A stretch of DNA of 58,063 bases from an uncultured Saprospiraceae bacterium (GCA_937941765.1 CALDGQ010000086.1:1-58063), one strand, 5' to 3'; positions 9,019 through 18,954 are shown, counted from the first letter of the stretch. The notes: generated from the letters alone by a model not told the origin. A program made the numbers and translations.

Positions 9019-10878
9019 TCACTCAACCCCCAATAATCCATCCATAGTCTGCACAGAAATAGCGTGATAATTCCCCTTAGCCTTTGCATAAATAGCACGA
9101 CCAGTTTCCAAATTTCCAGACTCTTTAAAAGCACGGTAAAGCGGTGTTAAAAATTTGCGACGACCTACTACTATTAAAAACTTTTCAATGTCTGCAAGAT
9201 TGTTTTTGAAATAACCATTCTTGATGGATACTTCATACCAAGCAGCTTGGATTTCACAATTCGTAGATTTAGAGAAAGTGAAGGCATTGTCGATTTCTTT
9301 CATTTTTGCTTCAGAAAGATCAGTAGGTAAATGACGAATAAAATGTAACCATTCATGTGGTGACCACGCACGTGTTTTGATGGTAGCAGCACTTCCAGTT
9401 TCAACTTGTTCCACTGCCGCATCTACTAGATTGAAACGATCCGATATTACTTTTGGACAATTATTTGGAATGCCAGGTCCGTAAACCCATTCAGCAATAT
9501 CCACCTCTACGTTGTTAGGTTTGATCAAACTTTCGGTTAAATATTCAATAAATTGTTTGGTATTGATTGTTTTGAAAGCGTGTTCTTTGAAATAATTACT
9601 CAACCACTTATCAAATTTTTCTCGACCCACTTTTTCTTCTAACAATTTCAAAAAGAAATATCCTTTTTCATAAGCAATATCTGTCATGCCATCATCCGGA
9701 TTTCGACCTGCCAAATTTAAATGAAGATGCGTGTCATGTGATTCCAAATCATTGACATCTGCTTCTAAATCTTGATAACCAAGTAGTGATAGCATTTCTG
9801 CATATTCGGCACCATACAATTTTTCCATGATTCTTCTTTCGAAGTAAACGGTGAAACCTTCATTCAACCAGAAGTCATTCCAGGTAGCATTGGTCACCAA
9901 ATTTCCAGACCAACTATGTGCCAACTCATGTGCAATCAATGATGTCAAAGAACGATCTCCTGCAATTACAGTTGGTGTCGCAAATGTCAAACGAGGATTT
10001 TCCATTCCACCAAAAGGAAAACTGGGTGGCAATACAATGATGTCATATCGATCCCACAAATATTTGCCATACATTTCTTCTGCAGCCACTAGCATTTTTT
10101 CCGTGTCTCCAAATTCATACAAAGACTTTTTCAACATCGAAGGTTCCGCATAAATTCCGGTATGTGCGCCAATTTCTCCAAACTCCAAATCCCCAATTGC
10201 CATCGCAATTAAGTAAGGTGGAATCGGTTGCTTCATTTCAAAATGATATTTTCCATCCGCACTTTTTTCTGTTGGATTGGAAGCACTCATGACCGCCATC
10301 AAATCTTTAGGTACAGTAATATCCGCATCATAAGACATCCTAATTCCTGGACTATCCTGACAGGGTATCCACGTACGTGTCAGAATCGCTTGTCCTTGTG
10401 TGAATAAAAATGGGTGTTTCTTGTCAGCAGTTTGTTGTGGTGTCAACCATTGAACCGCTTCTGATGTAGGATTAGTAGCGTAGTAAATTGTAACTTCTTT
10501 TGTAGTAGGCAAAATATCAATCTCCAATGGTTGACCTAAATGATCATCTTTAGCTCCTAATTTAAAACCTGTTTTTTGATCTCTTTCTAAAGTTACACTT
10601 GTGATGTTTAAATCCTTGGTGTCAAAAATAATTTTAGTAGCATTTTGATTCTGGATTTTATAACGGGCATATCCAGTTAGTGTTTTTTTATCAAAATCCG
10701 CTGTTAGGTTTAGTTTTAAATGCTTGGTGATGGCATCTGATTTTGCGAAGCTGTGTTCGTCTAAGAGGGTGCTTTTTGTGTTGGTTTTGTTTTGATTGTT
10801 GGGAGTTTGCTCTGGTGTGCATTGGGGTAGGAGAAGTATTGTTAGGAATAGGTAGGTTAGGTTTTTTATGGTGTTCAT
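9019..10878 (-). CDS. M1 family metalloaminopeptidase, leukotriene A4 hydrolase-like lipoprotein
   Basis: This zinc aminopeptidase trims N-terminal residues from peptides, probably in the periplasm. The reading starts at the ATG at 10878, because from there a lipoprotein signal appears (NLTYLFLTILLLPQC, lipidated Cys) and the longer frame runs into repeat DNA. The substrate-anchoring GGMENP is near residue 290. The zinc site HELAHSWSGN is near residue 315, with the distal Glu in NEGFTVYFE. The C-terminal 180 residues match the helical LTA4-hydrolase C domain (ARKFLTPLYRAF-like segment). The total of 619 residues is near the family norm. Bifunctional epoxide hydrolase activity cannot be judged from the sequence. 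Confidence 0.9.
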   Translation of the reverse strand: MNTIKNLTYLFLTILLLPQCTPEQTPNNQNKTNTKSTLLDEHSFAKSDAITKHLKLNLTADFDKKTLTGYARYKIQNQNATKIIFDTKDLNITSVTLERDQKTGFKLGAKDDHLGQPLEIDILPTTKEVTIYYATNPTSEAVQWLTPQQTADKKHPFLFTQGQAILTRTWIPCQDSPGIRMSYDADITVPKDLMAVMSASNPTEKSADGKYHFEMKQPIPPYLIAMAIGDLEFGEIGAHTGIYAEPSMLKKSLYEFGDTEKMLVAAEEMYGKYLWDRYDIIVLPPSFPFGGMENPRLTFATPTVIAGDRSLTSLIAHELAHSWSGNLVTNATWNDFWLNEGFTVYFERRIMEKLYGAEYAEMLSLLGYQDLEADVNDLESHDTHLHLNLAGRNPDDGMTDIAYEKGYFFLKLLEEKVGREKFDKWLSNYFKEHAFKTINTKQFIEYLTESLIKPNNVEVDIAEWVYGPGIPNNCPKVISDRFNLVDAAVEQVETGSAATIKTRAWSPHEWLHFIRHLPTDLSEAKMKEIDNAFTFSKSTNCEIQAAWYEVSIKNGYFKNNLADIEKFLIVVGRRKFLTPLYRAFKESGNLETGRAIYAKAKGNYHAISVQTMDGLLGVE

Positions 10879-10902
10879 TGTTTTGGTTTTTATCGTTTTT
10901 TT

Positions 10903-11282
10903 CGTGGGATCCATCCTCTAATTCGCAAAGCGAATAGGCCCTTCCTTTTAAAAAAGGAAGGGTGGCGCTTGAGTACGTGAGCACGTAGGCATTCACGAAC
11001 TCACGTTCTCACGCAACCCCCTTCCTTTTCAAGGAAGGGCCTATCCGCAGGATTAGAGGATGGATCCTACGAAACAAGATCAGTCCTTCTACGAACTCAC
11101 GTTCTCACGCAACCCCCTTCCTTTTCAAGGAAGGGCCTATCCGCAGGATTAGAGGATGGATCCTACGAAACAAGATCAGTCCTTCTACGAACTCACGTTC
11201 TCACGCAACACCCTGTCCTTTTCAAGGAAGGGCCTATCCGCAGGATTAGAGGATGGATGCTACGAAACAAGATCAGTCCTTC
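10903..11282. repeat. Three 96-bp tandem repeats with a partial inverted copy
   Basis: Direct units start at 10995, 11091 and 11187, each 96 bp, with only a few substitutions in the third. Each contains the hairpin CTTCCTTTTCAAGGAAGGG and the block ATTAGAGGATGGATCC. An inverted partial copy (GGATCCATCCTCTAAT and a CCTTCC...GGAAGG hairpin) lies at 10903-10962. The array ends at the TAG stop of the prolyl oligopeptidase, so it may supply its terminators. Open frames across it are artefacts. Confidence 0.9.
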
Positions 11283-13459
11283 TAGTAAATAACCTCCGTC
11301 CCAGTATTCTTAAACATAAATGCCCATTGGTCCGCTTGCTCCTCAATAATTTTAGAAACCGGTTTACCAGCACCGTGTCCAGCATCTACCGCAATACGAA
11401 TCAAAACAGGATTTGGACCAACATGAGATTTCTGCAATTGCGCTGCATACTTGAACGAGTGTGCAGGAACAACTCGGTCATCATGATCCGCTGTCGTAAT
11501 CATCGTGGCAGGGTAGGCCGTTCCATCTTTTAAATTATGTAGTGGAGAATATTCAATCAATGTCTTAAATTGTTCAGGGTCATCACTCGATCCATATTCA
11601 GGTACCCATCCAAATCCAACAGTGAATTTGTGATAACGTAACATATCGAGCACGCCTACAGCTGGAAAAGCTACGGCAAATAAATCCGGTTCCTGTGTCA
11701 TACAAGCACCTACCAATAATCCTCCGTTCGAACCACCAGCAATTGCCAATTTTTCTGACTTGGTGTATCCTTCTGCTATTAAATATTTAGCGGCGTAAAT
11801 GAAATCGTCAAATACATTTTGCTTTTTATCCAACATTCCTGCTTTGTGCCAATCTTCTCCGTATTCTCCTCCACCTCTCAAATTTGGCATGGCAAATACA
11901 CCACCATTTTCTAACAATATAATTCTGGAAGTACTAAATGAAGGAGAAAGGCTGACATTGAAACCACCATAACCATATAGGTACGTTGGATTATTACCAT
12001 CTAACTTTAATCCTTTTTTATGGACAATGAACATAGAAACTTTGGTTCCATCTTTACTAGGATAAAACACTTGCTTCTCTTCATAATCATTTGGGTCAAA
12101 TTTTAATGCTGTTTTTCTGAATTCAGTAGACTTTCCAGTTGCTACATCATATTTGAAACTAATGCCTGGTAATAAAAATGAGGTGAAAGAATAAAATAAA
12201 GTTTTGTCATCTTCATAACCACCCAATCCACCAGCACTTCCAACACCTGGTAATTCTACCTCACTCATATTCTTTCCATCATAATCCATGCGATAGATTT
12301 TGTTGGTTGCATTTTGCAAGTAGGTCGCAAACATTTTTCCGCCACCTGTACTAACACTTTGTAGTAGATTTTCTTTTTCAGGAATGACATCCTGCCAAGG
12401 ACCTGGATATGCTATAGATGAACTTACCAAACGGTAATTCGGAGCATCTTTATTAGTCATTATCAAGAAACTCTCGTTGTTTTCATGTACCACGTAAGTC
12501 TTGTAAGTAAAACCTTTAATCACAGGAATGAAGTCACCACCATTTTTTAAATTTTTGTAATACACTTCATTTCCTTCCGTACCTTCGCTGACGTTTAGGA
12601 TTAAATACTTTCCATTTTCGGTAACACTCGTCCAATGATATAATTTCGGATTTTCCCGATTTTCGTAGATCAATTTATCTTTCGATTGATCGTCTCCTAA
12701 TTTGTGATAATAAATTTGATGATAACTATTAGTAGCAGATAATTCATCTCCTTCTTTTGGTTCTGGATAACGGCTGTAGAAAAATCCATCTTCATGCCAA
12801 GAGGCACCGGAGAATTTTACCCATTCCAAGTTGTCCGTTAACTTTTTACCAGTAGCCACTTCCATTACATATAGCGACTGCCAATCCGATCCCGCTTCAT
12901 TTTTACTAATCGCTGCGTACTTTTTGTCTTTGGAAAAACTTGCAATATTGACTGCTGTTGTACCATCCGCAGACATCTTGTTAGGATCCATGAAAACAAC
13001 GGGTTCTCCTTCCAATCCTTTTTGGCGATAAACAACAGATTGATTTTGTAATCCATCATTTTTGCTGAAGAAATAATATTCTCCACAACTATATGGTGTT
13101 GATAATTTTGGGAAATTGAAAAGGTCAGTATAACGTGCCTCAATTTTTTCTCGCATCGGAATACTTTTCAAATAACCTTGCGTTACTTTATTTTGAGCAG
13201 TCACCCAAGCCTTGGTATCTTCAGCGTTGTCATCCTCCAACCAACGATATGGATCTTTGATTTGAGTTCCGTGATAATCGTCAACTTGGTCAACCGTTTT
13301 CGTTTCGGGATATACCAATTTCGTTATTGTGTTTGTAGTTTTGTCCATTTCTTTTGTCGTTTCTTTCGTAGTGTCGGATAGTACGGGTTTTACTTTTTCG
13401 TTACAGGATGCGATTAGGCATCCGATAATAGATACGTAGAGAAGGGTTTTGAAGTTCAT
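11282..13459 (-). CDS. Prolyl oligopeptidase (S9A) lipoprotein
   Basis: This serine peptidase cleaves short peptides after proline (EC 3.4.21.26 family). The 725-residue protein starts with a lipoprotein signal (TLLYVSIIGCLIASC), so it is anchored to a membrane outside the cytoplasm. Residues 50-450 form the seven-bladed propeller (YPETKTVDQVDDYHGTQIKDPYRWLEDD at its start is typical). The alpha/beta-hydrolase triad is Ser in GGSNGG near 574, Asp in DHDDRVVPAH near 658 and His in DAGHGAGK near 691, matching the spacing of the family. The aminopeptidase on the same strand downstream suggests a shared role in peptide scavenging, although repeat DNA separates the two genes. Confidence 0.93.
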   Translation of the reverse strand: MNFKTLLYVSIIGCLIASCNEKVKPVLSDTTKETTKEMDKTTNTITKLVYPETKTVDQVDDYHGTQIKDPYRWLEDDNAEDTKAWVTAQNKVTQGYLKSIPMREKIEARYTDLFNFPKLSTPYSCGEYYFFSKNDGLQNQSVVYRQKGLEGEPVVFMDPNKMSADGTTAVNIASFSKDKKYAAISKNEAGSDWQSLYVMEVATGKKLTDNLEWVKFSGASWHEDGFFYSRYPEPKEGDELSATNSYHQIYYHKLGDDQSKDKLIYENRENPKLYHWTSVTENGKYLILNVSEGTEGNEVYYKNLKNGGDFIPVIKGFTYKTYVVHENNESFLIMTNKDAPNYRLVSSSIAYPGPWQDVIPEKENLLQSVSTGGGKMFATYLQNATNKIYRMDYDGKNMSEVELPGVGSAGGLGGYEDDKTLFYSFTSFLLPGISFKYDVATGKSTEFRKTALKFDPNDYEEKQVFYPSKDGTKVSMFIVHKKGLKLDGNNPTYLYGYGGFNVSLSPSFSTSRIILLENGGVFAMPNLRGGGEYGEDWHKAGMLDKKQNVFDDFIYAAKYLIAEGYTKSEKLAIAGGSNGGLLVGACMTQEPDLFAVAFPAVGVLDMLRYHKFTVGFGWVPEYGSSDDPEQFKTLIEYSPLHNLKDGTAYPATMITTADHDDRVVPAHSFKYAAQLQKSHVGPNPVLIRIAVDAGHGAGKPVSKIIEEQADQWAFMFKNTGTEVIY

Positions 13460-13504
13460 GATCTTATTGTTTTATTGATTGTTTTATTTTTTTATAGAGC
13501 GTTA

Positions 13505-13571
13505 CTTGAAGCGTCTCCGCTTCAGAAGTTTATTTTGAGTTTCCCAGCATCTGAAGCGGAGAGGCTTCAAG
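13505..13571. repeat. Intergenic hairpin between the dynamin-like and prolyl oligopeptidase genes
   Basis: Two 21-bp arms (13505-13525 and 13551-13571) differ at a single position: CTTGAAGCGTCTCCGCTTCAG and its complement. The hairpin lies 12 bp after the stop of the minus-strand dynamin-like gene, so it could terminate or stabilise that message. It lacks a U-run and looks like a REP-type intergenic palindrome. Confidence 0.7.
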
Positions 13572-13582
13572 CAACAACTTCC

Positions 13583-15316
13583 CTAAGCTACCGCCTCCTC
13601 AATCTCCCCAGTCATCGCTTTCAACCGCTCCTCAATAGATTCATAACTTTTTTCAAAACGAGTAATCGACTCTTCTTCCCGCTTCAACATATCATCGAAA
13701 TTGTGAAAATTACGATCAATCTTACTTTTGATATTGGCGATATAACTTTTCAGCTTTTCAGTAACTTCAGATTCAAGGCGAGTACGACCTTTGGCAATCT
13801 CAAATTGATACCCTTCCAAAATCTTCTTTCTTTTCATCCCGATTGAGACACCCGCAAATAGGAAGCCTATTGTTGTCAAAATTCCTCCAGTGATATCGAA
13901 AACCATTCCATTGGTGACCGTTGCTAAGATAATTCCAACAACTGCCATTCCAGAACCTGCTGCGATATTAGGTGAAATCGTTTCTTTGTCAGGAAATAAT
14001 TCTTCATCATGAAAATTCTCAGAGTGCTTTAAAAACTTGGAAAAAGTCTCTTGCAATTCGCGCAATACATTAGTACGACGTTCTGCGATGTCACTGAAAA
14101 TTTCGTGATTGTCTTTTAGGATCGTTTCACTATTTTTTAACTTCAAGTCAATCATTTTTCCCATCTGTTGAATACTATCGGCGATGTCAACCACTCCATC
14201 ATTCAACTTATCTTTCAATGAAGTATTTAAGTCTTTTTCCAAACCACTTGCCAATCCATCTAACCAATCTTTTGCAGATTCACCCTTATTCCAAACAGAA
14301 AAAATAGAACGTTTTACCAAACTAAAAAAGCCAATTCCTTCTGTCAATTCCTTTTCTCTTTTATTGGTAATTCGGTCATAGGTTGCTAGTAAATTTTCTA
14401 CTAAAATATCTACTTGATTGGCAGACTTGATTTCTTGCTTGTCCAATGTTTCACGAATATCATCACGGAAACGAACATCCGCATTGTATTGATCTTTTCT
14501 GATAGAAACACCTTTGTAAATTTTCCCATTGATATTTCGAGAAGTTTCAATGTTGTTGACCAATTTTAAAACAGGTGCTTTTCCACCCGTAATATTTTCA
14601 GCAATATATTCACGTAAAGGTTCATATCCACTAATCGTTGGATGTCCTTCCAATTCTTGTTTGGCAGAAACCGCAAATATTTTTGGATCCTCAATTCCTT
14701 TTTTCTGCGCATATTCACGTACACCATTTACATTGGTGACCAAATCAGCAGGAACCATCAAATCTTTTTGTTGTAAAATAAAGATGATTTTCTTTCGCCA
14801 ATCTTCATGAATGAAATTGAAAAAATCCCATGCAGATTGTCGATATGGATTTTTAGATTCAAAAACAAAAACAATTAAGTCAGAAGCAGGAATGAAACGC
14901 TCCGTTATTTCTTGGTGATGATCTACAATAGTATTGGTTCCAGGTGTATCAACAATTGAAATTTCTTTCAAAATATCTACTGGTTGATAAATTCGTTTTA
15001 GATAATCATTGATTGCAACCACTCTTTCTTCTTCTCCGTAAGTAATTTGTTGGATAGTATCCGTCATTGGAGAAGCAGCTACCTTGCAAATTTCTTTTTG
15101 AGATTCTAGCAATGCATTGATGAAGCTAGATTTACCAGCTTTAACTTCACCAACAATCACAAACATAAATGGCTCTTTAATTCGATCTCTCAAATCACTG
15201 ACCGTAGTCTCCAAATCATCATGCCCAATTTCTTTTGTCAAGTCATGAAGTTCACCAACAATGTGATCGATTTTAGTTCTATACTCCGTAAGTGTGGTAT
15301 CCAGTATTTTTATCAT
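13583..15316 (-). CDS. Dynamin-like GTPase
   Basis: The 577-residue protein belongs to the bacterial dynamin-like family, which binds and remodels membranes. G1 is GEVKAGKSSFINAL near residues 56-69, G2 includes the Thr of ASPMTDTIQQ, G3 is DTPGTNT, and G4 is the variant LQQKDLM rather than NKxD. Residues 250-420 are long, charged helices of the stalk. A hydrophobic hairpin (GSGMAVVGIILATVTNGMVFDITGGILTTIGFLFAGVSIG) near residues 450-490 is the probable membrane paddle. Bacterial members often come in pairs; no second copy is present in this window. The cellular role is unknown. Confidence 0.88.
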   Translation of the reverse strand: MIKILDTTLTEYRTKIDHIVGELHDLTKEIGHDDLETTVSDLRDRIKEPFMFVIVGEVKAGKSSFINALLESQKEICKVAASPMTDTIQQITYGEEERVVAINDYLKRIYQPVDILKEISIVDTPGTNTIVDHHQEITERFIPASDLIVFVFESKNPYRQSAWDFFNFIHEDWRKKIIFILQQKDLMVPADLVTNVNGVREYAQKKGIEDPKIFAVSAKQELEGHPTISGYEPLREYIAENITGGKAPVLKLVNNIETSRNINGKIYKGVSIRKDQYNADVRFRDDIRETLDKQEIKSANQVDILVENLLATYDRITNKREKELTEGIGFFSLVKRSIFSVWNKGESAKDWLDGLASGLEKDLNTSLKDKLNDGVVDIADSIQQMGKMIDLKLKNSETILKDNHEIFSDIAERRTNVLRELQETFSKFLKHSENFHDEELFPDKETISPNIAAGSGMAVVGIILATVTNGMVFDITGGILTTIGFLFAGVSIGMKRKKILEGYQFEIAKGRTRLESEVTEKLKSYIANIKSKIDRNFHNFDDMLKREEESITRFEKSYESIEERLKAMTGEIEEAVA

Positions 15317-15406
15317 CGGCTATATTATGTCGCTCATCAATAGTTCAAATGAGCATTCGTTTTTTATGTATAAAGACCTTATTTAGACTGCCAATTTTTA
15401 CAAAAG

Positions 15407-16060
15407 TCATTTCTTAGTAATGCATTGCTCTAGATAACTCAATGCTTCTGGACCTTTGCAAAAAATTAGGTCTAAAATACTCAAATTAGGTAAAAACCCG
15501 TGCTTTTCCTCAAAGACCTGTGAATAATGGATAGGGACGAAATTTTCATCTACAAATGTATTACTTTTTCGGGTTGAAATCTTGTTTCTAAAGTCGATAT
15601 ATAAGGTAGGCTTTTTTTCAAATGTGGTGGAAGGTTGGATGTTAGTATCCAATTGGAGTATCCGTAAAATCTGGTGCAAAATCACTCGATTTAGATCAAA
15701 AAGGGTCTCTTGTTTTGTATCGAAAAATCCGCTGAAATGATCTGCATAATGTTCAAAAAATGGGGCATTTCCATAAGCAGATTGAATACTCGTCCAATGA
15801 ATTCGCTGCCAGTTATCCACATAAGATATTTTGACATCTCGAATGGATTGCTGTTCATTTTTTCCTTTTTCCAGTGGCACCGTTAATAACTGAGTTGAAT
15901 TAGCATTGACAATCTTACATCGATTTCGATAACCACCTTTTTGATAATGCTCGTGTTGTTCAAGCATTACTTGAGGATACAAGATGAATTTTGTAAAATA
16001 TTGAATTGGTGGAAAATATTGTAATTCCATCAAAACTGGCTTTGTAAAATTGTCTTCCAA
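15407..16060 (-). CDS. WbqC family protein
   Basis: The 217-residue protein has the WbqC pattern: LMELQYFPPIQYFTKFILYPQVMLEQHEHYQKGGYRNRCKI at the N-terminus and DNWQRIHWTSIQSAYGNAPFFEHYADHF in the middle. The family is found with O-antigen and amino-acid-conjugating clusters, but its reaction is not established here. A start at the inner Met (MELQYFPP, 16030) is also possible. The divergent neighbour is a glycosyltransferase, which agrees with a role in surface polysaccharide or a related modification. Confidence 0.85.
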   Translation of the reverse strand: MEDNFTKPVLMELQYFPPIQYFTKFILYPQVMLEQHEHYQKGGYRNRCKIVNANSTQLLTVPLEKGKNEQQSIRDVKISYVDNWQRIHWTSIQSAYGNAPFFEHYADHFSGFFDTKQETLFDLNRVILHQILRILQLDTNIQPSTTFEKKPTLYIDFRNKISTRKSNTFVDENFVPIHYSQVFEEKHGFLPNLSILDLIFCKGPEALSYLEQCITKK

Positions 16061-16114
16061 AATTGATTTTGTTTTTGTAGTGCAAGTTTAAGGAATCTAT
16101 TTTAATTTAAAGGG

Positions 16115-16220
16115 CATGTATGATTTAAAATGTATGATGTATGATATGACCGTTAATTCGTGTTCACGGGTTCACTTACTACGGTCATATCATACATCCT
16201 AAATCATACATCATACATCA
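16115..16220. repeat. Large inverted repeat in the WbqC-glycosyltransferase divergent region
   Basis: The left arm (about 16115-16153) and right arm (about 16181-16220) contain repeats of ATGTATGAT and mirror each other around ATGATATGACCGT / ACGGTCATATCAT. The structure covers most of the intergenic space between two divergent genes, so it could act on both transcripts. The array of TATGAT repeats also resembles simple expanded repeats. Confidence 0.75.
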
Positions 16221-16237
16221 ACAAAAAAAAACATACT

Positions 16238-17476
16238 TTGAGCTACCTAGAAAAACATGCATTTCTCGATCAACTGATATCGATTCCACCACAATCTGAT
16301 CTCGGAATCATTGTCGTTATTCCAGCTTACAACGAACCTGATTTAATTGCAAGTTTAAAATCATTGCATCGTTGTGGAAAACCTAATTGTTCTGTTGAAG
16401 TTATCATCGTTATAAATGATGGGGAAAATTCTCCTGATAATGTGAAGCTCCAAAATGCAACTTGTTATGAAGCGGCTCAAAAATGGAGTCATCTTAGATC
16501 TGGTATTCAAATAAAATATCATCCATTATATATTCAAAATTTACCTAAAAAACATGCAGGAGTAGGGTTAGCAAGAAAAATTGGAATGGATGAAGCTGTC
16601 AGAAGATTTGAATCACTAAACAGAAATGGCGTCATCACTTCATTTGATGCAGATTCAACTTGTTCGCCTAATTATTTTCAAGAAATTCATGCCCATTTTG
16701 ACCAGCACGAAAAGTGTGATGCTTGTTCTATTCATTATGAACATCCGATTAATGGGAGTGGTGATAACAATACTTATGCAGCCATTGTCTTATACGAATT
16801 GCATTTGCGATATTACATTAATGCTTTGAAATTTGCCGGATTTCAACAAGCAGTACAGACGGTTGGTTCAGCGATTGCAGTGAAGTCCAAAGCTTACCAA
16901 CAACAAGGCGGGATGAGTAAAAGGAAGGCAGGAGAGGATTTTTATTTTATTCACAAATTCACTCCACTTGGTACTTTTAAAGAATTAAAAACAACGACTA
17001 TTTTTCCATCACCAAGAGTTTCAAATCGAGTTCCTTTTGGGACCGGGAAAGCAGTAGGAGAGATTTTAGAGAACGAACGTATTTATGATACTTACAATCC
17101 GGAGTCTTTTAAGATATTGAAACAATTTGTACACTTAGTTCCAGATTTTTATTCAAGTATTTATTCTACAATAAAAAAACAAATCGCTCCACAACTAATC
17201 CCATTTTTAGAGGAACAAGGTTTTGAAAATATATTACAAGAAATTAAAACAAATTCAACAGATCAACCTTCTTTTAAAAAACGTTTTTACCGTTGGTTTA
17301 ATGCATTCCGAGTAATGAAGTTGTTGCACTTTCTAAGAGATACTCATTTCCCAAATGTAGGTGTAAGAGAAGCTTCAATGTGGTTGATTGGAGAATTGCA
17401 AGAACAAGAAGTTTCTGAAAAAGCAGCGGTTGTTGATATGTTGTTATGGTTTCGGAAGATTGATAAGAAAGTGTGA
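16238..17476 (+). CDS. Family 2 glycosyltransferase
   Basis: This is a soluble GT-A type sugar transferase. The fold markers are LGIIVVIPAYNEPDLIASLKSL, VEVIIVINDGENSP, ARKIGMDEAVRRF and the metal-binding ITSFDADSTCSPNYF. I place the start at the TTG at 16238 (LSYLEKHAFLDQL). The upstream GTG frame translates the arm of an inverted repeat and gives a meaningless N-terminus. This gives about 412 residues. The C-terminal 150 residues are helical with no known motif. The divergent WbqC protein suggests cell-surface glycan work; donor and acceptor are unknown. Confidence 0.8.
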   Translation: MSYLEKHAFLDQLISIPPQSDLGIIVVIPAYNEPDLIASLKSLHRCGKPNCSVEVIIVINDGENSPDNVKLQNATCYEAAQKWSHLRSGIQIKYHPLYIQNLPKKHAGVGLARKIGMDEAVRRFESLNRNGVITSFDADSTCSPNYFQEIHAHFDQHEKCDACSIHYEHPINGSGDNNTYAAIVLYELHLRYYINALKFAGFQQAVQTVGSAIAVKSKAYQQQGGMSKRKAGEDFYFIHKFTPLGTFKELKTTTIFPSPRVSNRVPFGTGKAVGEILENERIYDTYNPESFKILKQFVHLVPDFYSSIYSTIKKQIAPQLIPFLEEQGFENILQEIKTNSTDQPSFKKRFYRWFNAFRVMKLLHFLRDTHFPNVGVREASMWLIGELQEQEVSEKAAVVDMLLWFRKIDKKV

Positions 17477-17572
17477 TTTGATACCTAATACGAAACAAGA
17501 TCCTATGTGTTCTATGTTTCTTATGTGTTCTCTGTGTTAAAATACGTCCCCAGCGACTTGTCGCTACATACC

Positions 17573-18604
17573 CTACATGCTCACCCGACCCCGAACACTC
17601 AAAAACAAATCAAACTGAAAAGCAAAAATCAAAGCAGCTACAAACAAATGAATTGGCTGAGAAACAACAGGCACATTTAAATAAGACAAAATAATTCCCA
17701 AAGCAATTTCCAAAATAATCAAAAATGTAATCCGACCAACTTTTGATTTGAACCAATTATTTTTAAATGATTTAAACAAAATCCAACCATTGAGCAACAC
17801 TACCAACCAAGTCGTACTTCGATGAATAATAAACATATTACTCAATTGCTCTATCCACAAACTTCTATCTGCATTGGTCTTCGCAATCAAATCAATCTCT
17901 TCTCTGACTTGTGTTCCTAACACGACCATTACGAGTGTAAGAAATACTGAACCTAAGACTATATTTTTAAACAATGGAGAAATATTTATATTTGTATCAA
18001 TTGCATTTTTCTTATTTAGATGCCATAGCCAAATCAACACGGCAAGAATGGCAAAAACCCCAATCATATGATAAGTAATGGTTGTACCTTGAAGATTCCT
18101 ATCGACCACAATCTTTCCGAGCCATGCTTGAAATCCAATTAGAAAGACAACCAACGCAGATAAAGTGATATTTTTCTTTTGCTCACTCCAAAATAAGAAG
18201 GATATTCCAAACATTAACATTACGGGAAAACCGAGCACTATGGTTGCCAGTCGATTTATAAACTCGACCCAAGTATGAAAAGGATTAAAAATAGCATAAT
18301 CATGTTTTTCATATACTTTCCAATTTTCAGCATTGAAAGTCGTTTCGGTTTTAATTTTATCTAAAGCCACTAAAAGCTGTTCATCCTTAATAATCATTTC
18401 ACCTGCCTTGAAAGTTTGACCTGGAAACCAAGTGACCTGATCAACATGTGTTGGAGGGATCAATTTACCAAAACAAGTTGGCCAATCTGGACATCCCATT
18501 CCTGAACCAGTAGCTCTTACAATTGCACCTGCTGCTATTACCACAAAAACAAGTATCAGGTTTAGGATTACGAGTTTGGGAAACCAGTATTTTAGTCGAC
18601 TCAT
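17573..18604 (-). CDS. ctaA: Heme A synthase (COX15/CtaA)
   Basis: This enzyme converts heme O to heme A for aa3-type cytochrome oxidase in the inner membrane. The 343-residue protein has about eight membrane segments and the signature AGAIVRATGSGMGCPDWPTCFGKLIPP with the paired cysteines of the extracytoplasmic loop. Conserved histidines appear in NPFHTWVEFINR, YHMIG, IHRSTTWLV and QPIHLFV. It stands alone here, with no ctaB or oxidase genes adjacent. Its presence implies an aerobic respiratory chain. Confidence 0.93.
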   Translation of the reverse strand: MSRLKYWFPKLVILNLILVFVVIAAGAIVRATGSGMGCPDWPTCFGKLIPPTHVDQVTWFPGQTFKAGEMIIKDEQLLVALDKIKTETTFNAENWKVYEKHDYAIFNPFHTWVEFINRLATIVLGFPVMLMFGISFLFWSEQKKNITLSALVVFLIGFQAWLGKIVVDRNLQGTTITYHMIGVFAILAVLIWLWHLNKKNAIDTNINISPLFKNIVLGSVFLTLVMVVLGTQVREEIDLIAKTNADRSLWIEQLSNMFIIHRSTTWLVVLLNGWILFKSFKNNWFKSKVGRITFLIILEIALGIILSYLNVPVVSQPIHLFVAALIFAFQFDLFLSVRGRVSM

Positions 18605-18954
18605 TAGTAGTTGGCTTTAGGTATAAGATTTATACTTCAATATCTATAACAGCGTTTAAAGGTAATAGTTAGTTGAATGACCAACTAAATTTGAGAGAAA
18701 AAATGAAGTATATTTTTTATGGTGGTTTGGGAGTTGGAGTGGTAATTTGTAATTCGAATGGGATGGAAATATTTCTCTTTATTTAACATGAGAAACTAAA
18801 TAACTTGTTGATTTGAAATGCTTACGTACCTTTGGTGCTAATCTGGAGAACGTGTTTAATAAATGGGCGTTGTACATTTATAGGCTTCAGCTCCGTTGGA
18901 GTTTTTTAGAACTTAACAACCCTGCCCTTTGAGGAAAGAGGCTGCTTATGCAAA
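18605..18954. other. Gene-free 350-bp stretch
   Basis: This lies upstream of ctaA and downstream of the nucleotidyltransferase. I see no coding frame. A short hairpin followed by T residues (CAGCTCCGTTGGAGTTTTTT, about 18887-18906) resembles a common intergenic repeat in such genomes; no plus-strand gene ends before it, so it is not assigned as a terminator. Confidence 0.5.

Noticed and set aside
10743..11533. Plus-strand ORFs across the repeat block and into the prolyl oligopeptidase
   Set aside because: They translate repeat DNA and the antisense of strong genes, with no domain sense.
16160..16237. GTG start giving an extended glycosyltransferase N-terminus
   Set aside because: The extra 26 residues come from the arm of an inverted repeat and resemble no glycosyltransferase.
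18881..18906. Terminator after ctaA region
   Set aside because: The short stem with T-run faces the plus strand, where no gene ends; it is likely a common intergenic repeat.
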